The notes: generated by a model from the letters alone, not told the origin. Numbered from the stretch's first letter, positions 8,199-17,842 are shown. The stretch: DNA of 64,000 nucleotides from RXIX01 sp003989075 (GCA_029780415.1 JAKOYN010000160.1:8790-72789); one strand, 5' to 3'. Translations and numbers: made by a program.

Positions 8199-9503
8199 TT
8201 GTTCGAGCGGCCGTGCGGCGGCGAAGGTGCCGTCCTGGTGCATCTGATGCTTGGCGAGGCAACCGCCGATGTGCGCAACCTGGCCGAGTTTCAGGATCTG
8301 GCGCTTTCGGCGGGTGCTGAGTGCCGGGCGCTGATTAGCGGTCGGCGCCAGGCTCCGGACCCGCGCTTGTTTGTCGGTACTGGCAAGGCCGAGGAAATCC
8401 GCGATGCGGTACGGGCGCAGGGTGCCGAACTGGTGATCTTCGATCACAGCCTGTCGCCGAGTCAGGAGCGCAATCTGGAAGCGTTCCTGCAATGCCGGGT
8501 TGTGGATCGTACCGGACTGATCCTGGATATTTTCGCCCAGCGCGCGCGCAGCTTTGAAGGCAAGCTGCAGGTAGAGCTGGCGCAACTGCGTCACCTGTCC
8601 ACCCGGCTGGTGCGGGGCTGGACGCACCTGGAGCGGCAGCGCGGCGGCATTGGCCTGCGGGGTCCCGGTGAAACCCAGCTGGAAACTGACCGGCGCCTGC
8701 TCGCCGATCGCATTCGGCAGATTCGTCTGCGCCTGGACCGGGTCGACCGGCAGCGCGAACAGGGTCGCCGGGCGCGACGCAAGGCTGATCTGCCTACGGT
8801 GTCGCTGGTGGGCTATACCAATGCCGGCAAATCCACCCTGTTTAATGCCTTGACGGATGCGGGCGTCTATGCCGCCGATCAGTTGTTTGCGACGCTGGAC
8901 CCGACCTTGCGGCGCCTGGATCTGCCCGGTGCCGCAGCGGTGGTGCTGGCGGATACGGTCGGTTTCATCAATCGCCTGCCCCACGAGCTGGTGGCGGCCT
9001 TTCGCGCTACGCTGCGCGAAACCTGCGAAGCGAGCCTGCTGCTGCATGTGATCGATGCCAGTCATGCGGATCGCGACGCAGTCATCAATGAAGTAGACAC
9101 GGTATTGCGGGAAATCGGCGCGGCGGAGGTGCCGCAGTTGCGGGTGTTCAACAAGATCGACCGCAGTGGTGATGCACCACGCCTGGAGCGCGATGCCGAA
9201 GGCCAGGTGCAGGCTGTGTGGCTGTCGGCGGCCAGCGGTGCCGGTTTGGAGCTGTTGCGGCTGGCGTTGCGCGAGCGCCTGCGTGGCGCAAGTGTGCATG
9301 GCTGGCTGTGCCTGCCGCCAGCAGCAGCGCGATTGCGGGCGCGGCTGTTCAGTCTCGGCGCGGTGGTGGCCGAGGAAGCCGGGCCGGCGGGCGAGTGGCT
9401 GATCGAAGTGCGCACGTCGCGCGATAATGTCGATCTTCTCTATCGCCGCGAAGGTCTGCAGGCGGAATGGGTGCGTTCGGGGTTTGATATCCCGACGCTA
9501 TGA
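8199..9503 (+). CDS. hflX: Ribosome-associated GTPase HflX
   Basis: GTPase that binds the 50S subunit and splits stalled ribosomes. The N-terminal glycine-rich subdomain includes RGGIGLRGPGETQLETDRR, the G1 loop is GYTNAGKST at about 205-213, G3 is DTVGF and G4 is NKID. The start is TTG at 8199, chosen because a full AGGAGG lies at 8189-8194 and the reading begins MFERPCGGEG, as in other gammaproteobacterial HflX proteins. The 434-residue length fits. It lies between hfq and hflK, the classic order. Confidence 0.95.
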   Translation: MFERPCGGEGAVLVHLMLGEATADVRNLAEFQDLALSAGAECRALISGRRQAPDPRLFVGTGKAEEIRDAVRAQGAELVIFDHSLSPSQERNLEAFLQCRVVDRTGLILDIFAQRARSFEGKLQVELAQLRHLSTRLVRGWTHLERQRGGIGLRGPGETQLETDRRLLADRIRQIRLRLDRVDRQREQGRRARRKADLPTVSLVGYTNAGKSTLFNALTDAGVYAADQLFATLDPTLRRLDLPGAAAVVLADTVGFINRLPHELVAAFRATLRETCEASLLLHVIDASHADRDAVINEVDTVLREIGAAEVPQLRVFNKIDRSGDAPRLERDAEGQVQAVWLSAASGAGLELLRLALRERLRGASVHGWLCLPPAAARLRARLFSLGAVVAEEAGPAGEWLIEVRTSRDNVDLLYRREGLQAEWVRSGFDIPTL

Positions 9504-9533
9504 ACATGGTTGAAATGAGCGCTGGGGTACGAC

Positions 9534-10823
9534 ATGGCATGGAATGAACCGGGAGGCGGCAACCGCGATCCCTGGAGTGGCGGTGGTCGTGATCAGGGAC
9601 CGCCGGATCTGGATGATGTCATCCGCAAGCTATCGAACCGGCTTGGTGCCCTGCTGGGCGGACGGCGCGATGGTGGTGGCAGTCGTGGCGGCGGCGATGG
9701 CGGTGGGTCGGGCGATTCCGGTTCCAGCATGATGGGGCTTGGCCTGGTGATCGGGGTAGTGGCCCTGGTTGGCTGGCTGATCGCCAGTATCTATATCGTC
9801 GATGAAGGCAAGCGCGGCGTGGTGCTGCGCTTTGGCCGCTATCTGGAAACCACTCAGCCGGGGCCGCATCTGCGCCTGTTCCCGATTGACCGGGTGGAAA
9901 TCGTCGATGTCGAGCAGCGCCGCTTCCGTGAAGTCGGCTACCGTTCCGGCAATGGCGGCGCCCGTCAGCCAGCAGTGCGTTCAGTGCCCAAGGAAGCCCT
10001 GATGCTGACCCAGGACGAGAATATCGTCGACGTGCGTCTGGCGGTGCAATATCAGATCAAGGATCCGCGCGCCTACCTGTTCAATGTCTACGACCCGGAA
10101 GCGGTGCTGGTGCAGGCCGTGGAAAGCGCCTCGCGTGAGACCATCGGCAAGAGCACCATGGATTTTGTGCTCACTGAGGGGCGCAGCGACATCGTTGCCG
10201 ACATCAAGGACCTCAGCCAGCGCATCCTGGATAGTTATGGTCCACCCGGCGAGCAGGCCCGTCCCGGCCAGCCGGTGCAGGGCGCTGGCCTGCAGATCAT
10301 TACCGTGGTGCTGCAGGACGCCCAGCCACCTGAGGAAGTGCAGGACGCCTTCGCCGACGCCATCAAGGCCCGCGAGGACGAACAGCGCCTGAAGAACGAA
10401 GCCGAAGCCTACGCCAACGAAATCATCCCCAAGGCGCGCGGCAACGCCGCCCGGCGCCTGCAGGAAGCCGCCGCCTATCGTGAGCAGGTGGTTGCCGAGG
10501 CTCAGGGTGAGGCCAGCCGCTTCGAACAACTGCTGGTTGCTTACCAGAAGGCACCGGCGCTCACCCGGGAACGTCTGTATCTGGAGACCCTGGAATCGGT
10601 GCTGTCGCGGGCCAGCAAGGTGCTGGTTGATGCCAAGGACAGCAGCAACCTGCTCTATCTGCCGCTGGACCGGCTGCTGCAATCGGCGCGGCCCGGCGAG
10701 GGCGCGCGTGCCGCTACGACCCTGCCCGAAACCGCCCTGCCGGCTTCACCGCCGGTGCCGCTGGATGACGGCGCGGCGAACAGTCGCCTGCGCGATCTGA
10801 ACCGCAGCCGGGAGATTCGCTGA
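9534..10823 (+). CDS. hflK: FtsH modulator subunit HflK
   Basis: SPFH/prohibitin-family membrane protein that forms a complex with HflC and modulates FtsH proteolysis. The N-terminus is glycine-rich and disordered (about residues 40-65), then one membrane segment (about 68-90, VIGVVALVGWLIASIYIV) leads into the SPFH domain, starting VDEGKRGVVLRFG. A long coiled-coil rich in Ala and Glu spans about 280-350. It has 429 residues. The stop codon overlaps the hflC start by one base (TGATG), which points to translational coupling. Confidence 0.95.
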   Translation: MAWNEPGGGNRDPWSGGGRDQGPPDLDDVIRKLSNRLGALLGGRRDGGGSRGGGDGGGSGDSGSSMMGLGLVIGVVALVGWLIASIYIVDEGKRGVVLRFGRYLETTQPGPHLRLFPIDRVEIVDVEQRRFREVGYRSGNGGARQPAVRSVPKEALMLTQDENIVDVRLAVQYQIKDPRAYLFNVYDPEAVLVQAVESASRETIGKSTMDFVLTEGRSDIVADIKDLSQRILDSYGPPGEQARPGQPVQGAGLQIITVVLQDAQPPEEVQDAFADAIKAREDEQRLKNEAEAYANEIIPKARGNAARRLQEAAAYREQVVAEAQGEASRFEQLLVAYQKAPALTRERLYLETLESVLSRASKVLVDAKDSSNLLYLPLDRLLQSARPGEGARAATTLPETALPASPPVPLDDGAANSRLRDLNRSREIR

Positions 10824-11713
10824 TGGCCCTGTCGCAACTGCCGCTTTCCCGCAATACCCTGATCGGCGCCGCCGTCGCCGTGGTGGCTCTGCTGTCGATG
10901 TCGCTGTTTACCGTCGATGAGACGCAGACCGCGATCCGCTTCCAGCTTGGTGAAATCGTCCAGGACAACTACGCGCCCGGCCTACACTGGAAATGGCCGC
11001 TGATCAACAACGTGCGCAAGTTCGACCGCCGGCTGCAGACCCTGGACACCGAACCCGAGCGCTTTCTGACCGCCGAGAAGAAGAACGTGATCGTCGATTC
11101 CTTCGCCATGTGGCGGATCGATGACGTGCGCCGCTTCTACACGGCAGTCGGCGGCGACCCGACGCAAGCTAATGTGCGCCTTGATCAGATCGTCAAGGAC
11201 GGTCTGCGCAGCGAGTTCAGCAAGCGCACCATTCAGGAAGTGGTCTCCGGTGATCGCGACCAGATCATGGAAACCCTCAGCCGCCTGCTGCGTGAACAGG
11301 CCATTCAACTCGGTATTGCCGCCGTCGATGTGCGCATCAAGCGTATTGACTTGCCAGCGGATGTCAGTAATTCGGTGTTCAGCCGCATGAAGGCCGAGCG
11401 CCTGCGCGTGGCCAAGGACTTCCGGTCGCGGGGTGCCGAAGCTGCCGAACGCATCCGCGCCGATGCCGACCGGCAAAGCGCGGTGCTGCTGGCCGAGGCC
11501 TATCGCGACGCCGAGCGCCAGCGCGGCGAGGGCGACGCCCAGTCTGCCGATATCTATGCCCAGGCCTATAGCAAGGATGCCGATTTCTACACCTTCTACC
11601 GCAGCCTGGCCGCTTACCGGAAGACCTTCACCGGCAAGGACGACATCCTGGTGGTGCAGCCGGAAAACCTGCAGTTCTTCCGCTACTTCAATCAGATGGC
11701 GCCGTCGCCATGA
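10823..11713 (+). CDS. hflC: FtsH modulator subunit HflC
   Basis: Partner of HflK in the membrane complex surrounding FtsH. A signal-anchor segment at about 12-29 (LIGAAVAVVALLSMSLF) is followed by the SPFH domain, starting VDETQTAIRFQLGEI, and an alanine/arginine-rich coiled coil ending ...YRSLAAYRKTF. The 296-residue length is usual. It begins one base inside the hflK stop and is followed by the DUF2065 gene, as in many gammaproteobacteria. Confidence 0.95.
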   Translation: MALSQLPLSRNTLIGAAVAVVALLSMSLFTVDETQTAIRFQLGEIVQDNYAPGLHWKWPLINNVRKFDRRLQTLDTEPERFLTAEKKNVIVDSFAMWRIDDVRRFYTAVGGDPTQANVRLDQIVKDGLRSEFSKRTIQEVVSGDRDQIMETLSRLLREQAIQLGIAAVDVRIKRIDLPADVSNSVFSRMKAERLRVAKDFRSRGAEAAERIRADADRQSAVLLAEAYRDAERQRGEGDAQSADIYAQAYSKDADFYTFYRSLAAYRKTFTGKDDILVVQPENLQFFRYFNQMAPSP

Positions 11714-11764
11714 GGGTTGGGCCTTGCCCGCCGCGCCGCGTAACAACCGCCCAGGGGCGCAGCC

Positions 11765-11950
11765 GTGTGGGATGATCTGCTGGCCGCCTGTGGGCTGATG
11801 CTGGTGATGGAGGGGCTGCTGCCGTTCATCAACCCCGCTGCCCTGCGCGGGGTCCTGTTGCAGATGGCCCGTCTGCCCGACAGGATCCTGCGTGGCGCGG
11901 GCCTGGCCAGCATGCTGCTTGGCCTGCTGGTGCTTTATCTGCTGCGCTGA
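11765..11950 (+). CDS. DUF2065 (YjeT-type) small membrane protein
   Basis: A 61-residue hydrophobic protein with two predicted membrane segments, at about 5-20 and 43-60, separated by a short polar loop with a LPDRILRGAGL stretch. This is the YjeT/DUF2065 family, conserved between hflC and hisZ or purA; its function is unknown. It starts at GTG 11765 with MWDDLLAACG. The location and the family-typical sequence make it a real gene despite its size. Confidence 0.85.
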   Translation: MWDDLLAACGLMLVMEGLLPFINPAALRGVLLQMARLPDRILRGAGLASMLLGLLVLYLLR

Positions 11951-12002
11951 CCGGACGGCCACGCGCCGTCCTTTCCGATCCGCCTGTTCCGCACGATCCA
12001 CC

Positions 12003-13193
12003 ATGACGCCCGAAGACCGCTGGTTATTGCCCGAAGGTATCGAAGAAATCCTGCCGCCCGCCGCCGCCCGCCTGGAGCGCCTGCGCCGCGACCTGCTTGA
12101 TCTGTACCAATCCTGGGGTTACGAGCTGGTGATTCCGCCGCTGATCGAGTTTCTTGACTCGCTGCTGACCGGCACCGGCAATGATCTGGAGCTGCAAACC
12201 TTCAAGCTCACCGACCAGCTCAGCGGGCGGATGATGGGGGTGCGCGCCGACATGACACCGCAGGCGGCGCGTATTGACGCGCATCTGCTCAAGCGCGATG
12301 GGCCGGCGCGCTTGTGCTATATGGGGCCGGTGCTGCGTACCCGGGCTGATGGCTTTGGCGGCTCGCGCAGTCCCTATCAGGCCGGTGTCGAGCTGTATGG
12401 CCACCACGGTCATGAGAGCGATCTGGAAGTGCTGGCGCTGATGCTGGAAACCCTGGCAGTAGCCGGAATCGCGGATGTGCATCTGGATCTGGGCCATGTG
12501 GCGGTGTTCCGTGAACTGGTCAGGCTGGCCGGTCTGGATGCCTCCCGCGAGGTGCTGCTGTTTGATGCCCTGCAGCGCAAGGCCCTGCCGGAGATTCGCC
12601 GGCATCTGGTGGCCTGGGGTCTGGCGGAACCGGCTGCTGCCGCCCTGCTGGCGCTGGCTGATCTGGACGGGGGGCCGGAGGTGCTCGATATCGCCGAGAG
12701 CATTCTGGCGCCGGCCGGTACGGCGATTGGCGGAGCGCTGACGACGCTGCGACGACTGGTCGAAGCACTGCAGCAGCGCTGGCCGGCCCTGCCGATTCAT
12801 ATCGATCTGGCCGAGTTGCGTGGCTATCACTACCACACTGGCGCGCTGTTCGCCGCCTATGTGCCCGGACAGGGCCAGGCAGTCGCGCAGGGTGGGCGTT
12901 ATGATGAAATTGGCCAGGTGTTCGGTCGCTCACGGCCGGCAACCGGATTCAGTACTGATCTGGCGCGGCTACTGCTGCTGGGCACGGTTGCACAGCCGGC
13001 AGCAACCGGGATTTATGCGCCGCCGCTCGGCGACAGTGTTCTGGAGGAGCGGGTAGCGGGCTTGCGGCGCCAGGGTGAACAGGTGATTCGGGCCTTGCCG
13101 GGTGCCCGCGTGGCGCCGGTGAGCCTGGGTTGTGACCGGGTGCTGGAATGGCGCCAGGGTGCGTGGTGTGTGGTACCGGTCGCGCCGGCATAA
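12003..13193 (+). CDS. hisZ: ATP phosphoribosyltransferase regulatory subunit HisZ
   Basis: Class II aminoacyl-tRNA-synthetase-like protein that pairs with short-form HisG in the first step of histidine synthesis. The start reads MTPEDRWLLPEGIEEILPP; ADMTPQAARI corresponds to motif 2, and the GRYDEIGQVFGR and ATGFSTDL region to motif 3. It lacks the histidyl-adenylate chemistry signatures of HisS, and its place between hflC and purA is the standard HisZ context. It has 396 residues. The ATG at 12003 is preferred to in-frame upstream codons that overlap the DUF2065 gene. Confidence 0.92.
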   Translation: MTPEDRWLLPEGIEEILPPAAARLERLRRDLLDLYQSWGYELVIPPLIEFLDSLLTGTGNDLELQTFKLTDQLSGRMMGVRADMTPQAARIDAHLLKRDGPARLCYMGPVLRTRADGFGGSRSPYQAGVELYGHHGHESDLEVLALMLETLAVAGIADVHLDLGHVAVFRELVRLAGLDASREVLLFDALQRKALPEIRRHLVAWGLAEPAAAALLALADLDGGPEVLDIAESILAPAGTAIGGALTTLRRLVEALQQRWPALPIHIDLAELRGYHYHTGALFAAYVPGQGQAVAQGGRYDEIGQVFGRSRPATGFSTDLARLLLLGTVAQPAATGIYAPPLGDSVLEERVAGLRRQGEQVIRALPGARVAPVSLGCDRVLEWRQGAWCVVPVAPA

Positions 13194-13225
13194 GATTTGG
13201 AAAACCACTCAGGAATGGGACTGAC

Positions 13226-14521
13226 ATGGGCAAGAACGTAATCGTCATTGGCGCGCAGTGGGGCGATGAGGGCAAGGGCAAGATCGTTGACCTGCTCACC
13301 GAGAATGCCGCTGCGGTGGTGCGCTTTCAGGGCGGGCATAACGCTGGCCATACCCTGGTCATTGGCGGGCGCAAGACGGTACTGCATCTGATTCCCTCGG
13401 GCATTCTGCGTCCGGGCGTGCACTGCCTGATCGGCAATGGTGTGGTGCTGGCGCCAGCGGCGCTGCTGGCCGAGATTGACGGTTTGCAGCAACAGGGCGT
13501 GGCTGTGATGGAGCGCCTGCATATCAGCGAGGCCTGTCCACTGATTTTGCCCTATCACGTTGCCCTGGATCAGGCCCGCGAGAAGGCGCGTGGTGCGCAG
13601 GCGATCGGCACCACCGGGCGCGGCATCGGTCCGGCCTATGAGGACAAGGTGTCGCGGCGGGCGGTGCGATTGGGTGATCTGTTCCATCGTGAGCGCTTCG
13701 CCGCCAAGCTGGGCGAGGTGCTGGATTTCCATAATTTCGTCCTGCAGCACTATTTCCAGACCGATCCGGTAGATTTCCAGAAGGTGCTTGATGAGACTCT
13801 GGCGATGGCCGAGCGCCTGCGGCCACTGGCGGCGGATGTGACCGATCTGCTTGATGGTTATCGCCGCCGTGGTGAGCGGGTGCTGTTTGAGGGTGCGCAG
13901 GGGGCCTTGCTGGATATCGACCACGGCACCTATCCCTATGTGACCTCGTCGAATACCACCGCCGGTGGCGCGGCAACTGGCACGGGCATCGGGCCCCGCT
14001 ATCTGGATTATGTGCTGGGCATTACCAAGGCCTATACCACCCGGGTGGGTGGCGGGCCGTTTCCGACCGAGCTGTTCGATGCGACCGGCGCCTATCTGGC
14101 TGAGCGCGGCCATGAGTTTGGCGCGACCACCGGGCGGGCGCGGCGCTGTGGCTGGTTCGATGCGGTGGCCCTGCGCCGGTCGATTTTGAATAACAGCGTT
14201 TCCGGCCTGTGTGTAACCAAGTTGGATGTGTTGGATGGGCTGGACAGCATCCAGATGTGCGTGGGTTATCAGTGTGGTCTGCAGAAGCTGGATAATGCGC
14301 CGCTGGGCGCCGAGGCGCTGGCAGCCTGTGAGCCAATCTACGAGGAAATGCCCGGCTGGCAGGAATCCACGTTCGGCGTGCGCTGCTATGAGGATTTGCC
14401 GGCCAATGCGCGGGCGTATCTGCAGCGTATCGCTGAACTGACCGATACGCCGATCGACATCATTTCTACCGGTCCCGATCGGGCCGAAACCATCGTGATG
14501 CGCGATCCGTTCGCAGCCTGA
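13226..14521 (+). CDS. purA: Adenylosuccinate synthetase
   Basis: GTP-dependent enzyme joining IMP and aspartate, the first step from IMP to AMP. GAQWGDEGKGK at 9-19 contains the catalytic D14 and the GTP loop; GGHNAGHT, GTTGRGIGPAYEDK and TRVGGGPFPTE are further signatures. The 431-residue length is standard. The ATG at 13226 follows AGGA at a normal distance. A terminator hairpin lies downstream at 14605-14632. Confidence 0.97.
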   Translation: MGKNVIVIGAQWGDEGKGKIVDLLTENAAAVVRFQGGHNAGHTLVIGGRKTVLHLIPSGILRPGVHCLIGNGVVLAPAALLAEIDGLQQQGVAVMERLHISEACPLILPYHVALDQAREKARGAQAIGTTGRGIGPAYEDKVSRRAVRLGDLFHRERFAAKLGEVLDFHNFVLQHYFQTDPVDFQKVLDETLAMAERLRPLAADVTDLLDGYRRRGERVLFEGAQGALLDIDHGTYPYVTSSNTTAGGAATGTGIGPRYLDYVLGITKAYTTRVGGGPFPTELFDATGAYLAERGHEFGATTGRARRCGWFDAVALRRSILNNSVSGLCVTKLDVLDGLDSIQMCVGYQCGLQKLDNAPLGAEALAACEPIYEEMPGWQESTFGVRCYEDLPANARAYLQRIAELTDTPIDIISTGPDRAETIVMRDPFAA

Positions 14522-14604
14522 CCGTTGTGCGGTGCCTGCTGGCCAGGGCGGGGCAGGCACTGCAGGACTGGATGCGGTGGGATCGATTATCGAGCGGCAA
14601 CGAA

Positions 14605-14632
14605 AAAAGCCCGATCTTTCGACCGGGCTTTT
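14605..14632 (-). terminator. Terminator of tRNA-Leu, probably shared with purA
   Basis: AAAAGCCCG (14605-14613) pairs with CGGGCTTTT (14624-14632) around a ten-base loop. Read on the minus strand, the stem ends in six Ts, so it best fits termination of the tRNA gene. On the plus strand only four Ts follow, and it may still serve purA. Confidence 0.7.
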
Positions 14633-14640
14633 CGCGAATC

Positions 14641-14727
14641 TGGTGCCGAAGAGAGGACTTGAACCTCCACTGGGTTTCCCCAACTAAGACCTGAACCTAG
14701 CGCGTCTACCAATTCCGCCACTTCGGC
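14641..14727 (-). tRNA. tRNA-Leu (anticodon CAG)
   Basis: An 87-base class II tRNA read on the minus strand. The acceptor GCCGAAG at the 5' end (14727-14721) pairs with CTTCGGC before an encoded ACCA end. The D arm has GGAATTGGTAGAC and the anticodon stem CTAGG/CTTAG encloses TTCAGGT, giving CAG. A long variable arm and GGTTCAAGTCC in the T arm complete it. It reads CTG, the main leucine codon of this GC-rich genome. Confidence 0.96.
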
Positions 14728-14768
14728 TTGTCTTTCCGTCGCCCGGGTTACCGTGGCGACGGGTGCGG

Positions 14769-14797
14769 ACTATACGGATTGGCCCGAAGCCTGTCAA
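14769..14797 (-). promoter_or_regulatory. Strong sigma-70 promoter of tRNA-Leu
   Basis: On the minus strand, TTGACA (14797-14792) is followed after exactly 17 bases by TATAGT (14774-14769), then a GC-rich discriminator. This is near consensus, about 40 bases upstream of the mature tRNA, and typical of stable-RNA promoters under stringent control. Confidence 0.85.
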
Positions 14798-14840
14798 TAT
14801 CTCCATTTTACTTTTTTGCAAACGGATGACTGCAATACCC

Positions 14841-17096
14841 ATGAGTTCAAAAAAACGCGCTTCCTGGCGTCAGATGGATCCCTTCCTGACTCGGGAACAG
14901 GAAAAATACGGTGGCCGGGCCGCACCCAGCCGTGAATTTATTCTCCAGCACCTCGAAGAGCGCGGCATGCCGCTGACCCTGGAGGAACTCTGCGCCGAAT
15001 GGCAGATGGACGACGCCTGGGAGGTGGATGCTCTGGCGCGGCGCCTGCGGGCGATGGTGCGCGACGGGCAGTTGATGCGCAACCGCCGCGAGGGCTATGG
15101 CCCGGTCACCAAGATGAATCTGGTCACCGGTCGCGTGGTGGGTCATGCCGAAGGCCACGGCTTCCTGATCCCGGACGAGGGTGGCGACAGCCTGTTCCTG
15201 TCACCGCGGCAAATGCGTCAACTGTTGCACGGTGATCGGGCGGTGGTGCGGGTGATCGGTGTCGACTATCGCGGCCGCCGCGAAGGCGCACTGGTCGAGG
15301 TGCTGGAACGCAACACCGAAACCGTGGTGGGGCGGCTGTGCGAGGAACGGGGCGTCTGCTTCGTCATCCCCGATAACAAGCGCATCAATCAGGACATCAT
15401 CGTCCCTGCCGACAGCCGGGGCGAGGCCCGCGCCGGGCAGATCGTCATTGCCGAACTGATCGAGCAGCCGAGCGCACACAGCCGGCCGCTTGGCCGGGTC
15501 AAGGAGGTGCTCGGCGAGCACATGGCCCCGGGCATGGAAATCCGCATTGCCATCGCCAGCCATGGCATTCCCGTCGATTGGCCTGCCGCCGCCCTTGCCG
15601 AAGCTGAGCGCTTTGGCGATCAGGTGCCGGAGGCGGCGCTGGTCGGGCGCTGGGATTTGCGCAGTACGCCACTGCTGACGATCGATGGGATTACCGCGCG
15701 CGATTTCGACGATGCGGTTTACTGTGAGCGGCGCGGCGCCAACTGGCGGCTGCTGGTGGCGATCGCCGACGTGTCCTGGTATGTGCGTCCCGGTACGGCG
15801 CTGGATCAGGAGGGCCGTAAGCGCGGCAACTCGGTGTATTTCCCGGACCGGGCCATTCCGATGCTCCCCGAGGCGCTGTCCAATGGCCTGTGCTCGCTCA
15901 ATCCCCAGGTTGACCGGCTGTGCATGGTCTGTGAGATGACCATCAGCGCCGAGGGCCGCATCATCCGCTCGCGCTTTGCTGAGGCGGTGATGCGCTCCCA
16001 CGCGCGCCTGACCTATGACACGGTAGCGGCCATTGTTGCCGGGCGTGATCCGGCGATGCGCGCCGAATATGCCGCACTGGTGCCGCATCTGGATCGCCTG
16101 CACGAGCTTTACCAGGTGCTGCGCAGCGGTCGCGAGCAGCGCGGGGCGATGGACTTTGATACCCAGGAAACCCTGATTGAGTACGGTGCTGATCGCAAGA
16201 TCGAGCGCATTCTGCCGACCGAGCGCAATGATGCCCATCGCCTGATTGAGGAGTGCATGATTGCAGCCAACGTCGCTGCGGCGCGCTTCCTGCAGCGGCA
16301 TAAGATGCCCGGCCTGTACCGGATTCACGATGGGCCAAGCGAAGACCGTCTGAACAAGCTGCGCGCCTTCCTCGGCGAGCTCGGTCTGGGGCTGGGCGGC
16401 GGTGATAAGCCTACGCCACTGGATTACACCCGCCTGCTGGAACGGGTTCAGGAACGGCCGGATGCGCATCTGATCCAGACGGTGATGCTGCGCTCGCTGG
16501 CGCAGGCGGTCTACAGTCCCGGCAACAGCGGCCATTTTGGCCTGGCGCTGGAAGCCTACGCGCATTTCACTTCGCCGATCCGCCGCTATCCTGATCTGCA
16601 GGTGCATCGGGCCATCCGCCATATCCTGCAGGGCGGCAAGGCTGGCGATTTCAGCTATGGCCACGCCGATCTGGTCGGGCTGGGCGAGCATTGTTCGATG
16701 ACCGAGCGCCGCGCCGATGAAGCAGTGCGCGATGCCGTGGAATGGCTCAAGTGCGAGTTCATGCTCGACAAGGTTGGGCAGGTCTTCGATGGCATTATTA
16801 CCACGGTCACGGCCTTTGGTCTGTTCATTGAGCTGCGTGGTCTGTTTGTCGAGGGCCTGGTGCACGTCACCTCCTTGCGCAATGACTATTACCAGTTCGA
16901 TCCGGTCGGGCATCGCCTGCACGGCGAACGCTCCGGGCAGGTCTACCGGCTCGGCGATGGTCTGCAGGTACGGGTGACGCGGGTGGATCTGGACGAGCGC
17001 AAGATTGATTTCGAACCGGTCGAGGGTGAGCGCCGCGAGGGCGGGCGGCGCAATCGCTGGAATCGCAGCCGGCGCAAAAAGGAGAACGGCGCGTGA
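14841..17096 (+). CDS. rnr: Ribonuclease R
   Basis: 3'-to-5' exoribonuclease that degrades structured RNA. In order: an N-terminal winged-helix region (PSREFILQHLEERG), cold-shock-like OB domains, the RNB catalytic domain with RDFDDAVY at about 286-293, and a C-terminal S1 domain (VFDGIITTVTAFGLFIEL), then a basic tail. About 751 residues. ATG 14841 gives the family-like MSSKKRASWRQMDPF; an in-frame ATG at 14826 is an alternative, and neither has a good ribosome site. The stop overlaps the rlmB start, the usual rnr-rlmB pair. Confidence 0.95.
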   Translation: MSSKKRASWRQMDPFLTREQEKYGGRAAPSREFILQHLEERGMPLTLEELCAEWQMDDAWEVDALARRLRAMVRDGQLMRNRREGYGPVTKMNLVTGRVVGHAEGHGFLIPDEGGDSLFLSPRQMRQLLHGDRAVVRVIGVDYRGRREGALVEVLERNTETVVGRLCEERGVCFVIPDNKRINQDIIVPADSRGEARAGQIVIAELIEQPSAHSRPLGRVKEVLGEHMAPGMEIRIAIASHGIPVDWPAAALAEAERFGDQVPEAALVGRWDLRSTPLLTIDGITARDFDDAVYCERRGANWRLLVAIADVSWYVRPGTALDQEGRKRGNSVYFPDRAIPMLPEALSNGLCSLNPQVDRLCMVCEMTISAEGRIIRSRFAEAVMRSHARLTYDTVAAIVAGRDPAMRAEYAALVPHLDRLHELYQVLRSGREQRGAMDFDTQETLIEYGADRKIERILPTERNDAHRLIEECMIAANVAAARFLQRHKMPGLYRIHDGPSEDRLNKLRAFLGELGLGLGGGDKPTPLDYTRLLERVQERPDAHLIQTVMLRSLAQAVYSPGNSGHFGLALEAYAHFTSPIRRYPDLQVHRAIRHILQGGKAGDFSYGHADLVGLGEHCSMTERRADEAVRDAVEWLKCEFMLDKVGQVFDGIITTVTAFGLFIELRGLFVEGLVHVTSLRNDYYQFDPVGHRLHGERSGQVYRLGDGLQVRVTRVDLDERKIDFEPVEGERREGGRRNRWNRSRRKKENGA

Positions 17097-17842
17097 GCGA
17101 GGAGCTGATCTACGGGGTGCATGCAGTAGCGGCGGCCCTGAAATATGAGCCGGAGCAGTTGCGCGGGTTATGGGTGGAACGGCGGCGCCACGATGCGCGT
17201 ATGCAGGCACTGCTGGATGAGGCGACGGGCCATGGTATTCCGTTGCATCTGGTCGAACGGGCGGAACTGGATCGCATGAGCGGTGGTGCGCGCCATCAGT
17301 GCATCGTAGCCCGCCTGGCGCTGCGTGCGTCCAGCCATGACGAGGCCGATGTGCCGGGACTGCTGGCGGCGGTTTCCGGACCGGCGCTGCTGCTGGTTTT
17401 GGACGGCGTGCAGGATCCGCATAACCTTGGCGCCTGCCTGCGCAGCGCGGCGGCGGCCGGGGTACATGCGGTGATCGCCCCCGCTGATCGGGCTGCCGGG
17501 CTGAATGCGACGGTGCGCAAGGTGGCCTGTGGCGGCGCCGAGATCGTGCCCTTCATCGCGGTGACCAATCTAGCGCGGACGCTGCGCGAGTTGCAGGCGC
17601 TGGGCGTGTGGCTGGTGGGCGCGGCTGGCGAGGCGCAACAGGATCTGTACGCGGTCGATTTCACTGTGCCAACCGCGATTGTGCTTGGTGCGGAGGAGAA
17701 GGGTCTGCGCCGACTGACCCGCGAGTGCTGCGATCATCTGGCGCGGATTCCGCTGGCCGCCGACAGCGTGGAAAGCCTGAACGTATCGGTGGCAGCGGGC
17801 ATCTTTCTGTTTGAGGCGCGCCGTCAGCGCGGTTCGGCGTAG
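17093..17842 (+). CDS. rlmB: 23S rRNA (guanosine-2'-O)-methyltransferase RlmB
   Basis: SPOUT-class methyltransferase that methylates G2251 of 23S rRNA. The N-terminal L30e-like substrate domain begins EELIYGVHAVAAAL. SPOUT motif 1 is LDGVQDPHNLGACLRSA, motif 2 VLGAEEKGLRRL and motif 3 SVESLNVSVAAGIFLFE. It has 249 residues. GTG 17093 overlaps the rnr stop by four bases and has AAAAGGAGAA upstream. Its 3' end runs 19 bases into the convergent lipocalin-like gene. Confidence 0.95.
   Translation: MSEELIYGVHAVAAALKYEPEQLRGLWVERRRHDARMQALLDEATGHGIPLHLVERAELDRMSGGARHQCIVARLALRASSHDEADVPGLLAAVSGPALLLVLDGVQDPHNLGACLRSAAAAGVHAVIAPADRAAGLNATVRKVACGGAEIVPFIAVTNLARTLRELQALGVWLVGAAGEAQQDLYAVDFTVPTAIVLGAEEKGLRRLTRECCDHLARIPLAADSVESLNVSVAAGIFLFEARRQRGSA

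Noticed and set aside
15201..17210. Open frame of 669 codons on the minus strand
   Set aside because: Antisense to rnr, which has clear RNB and S1 motifs; no signature of its own.
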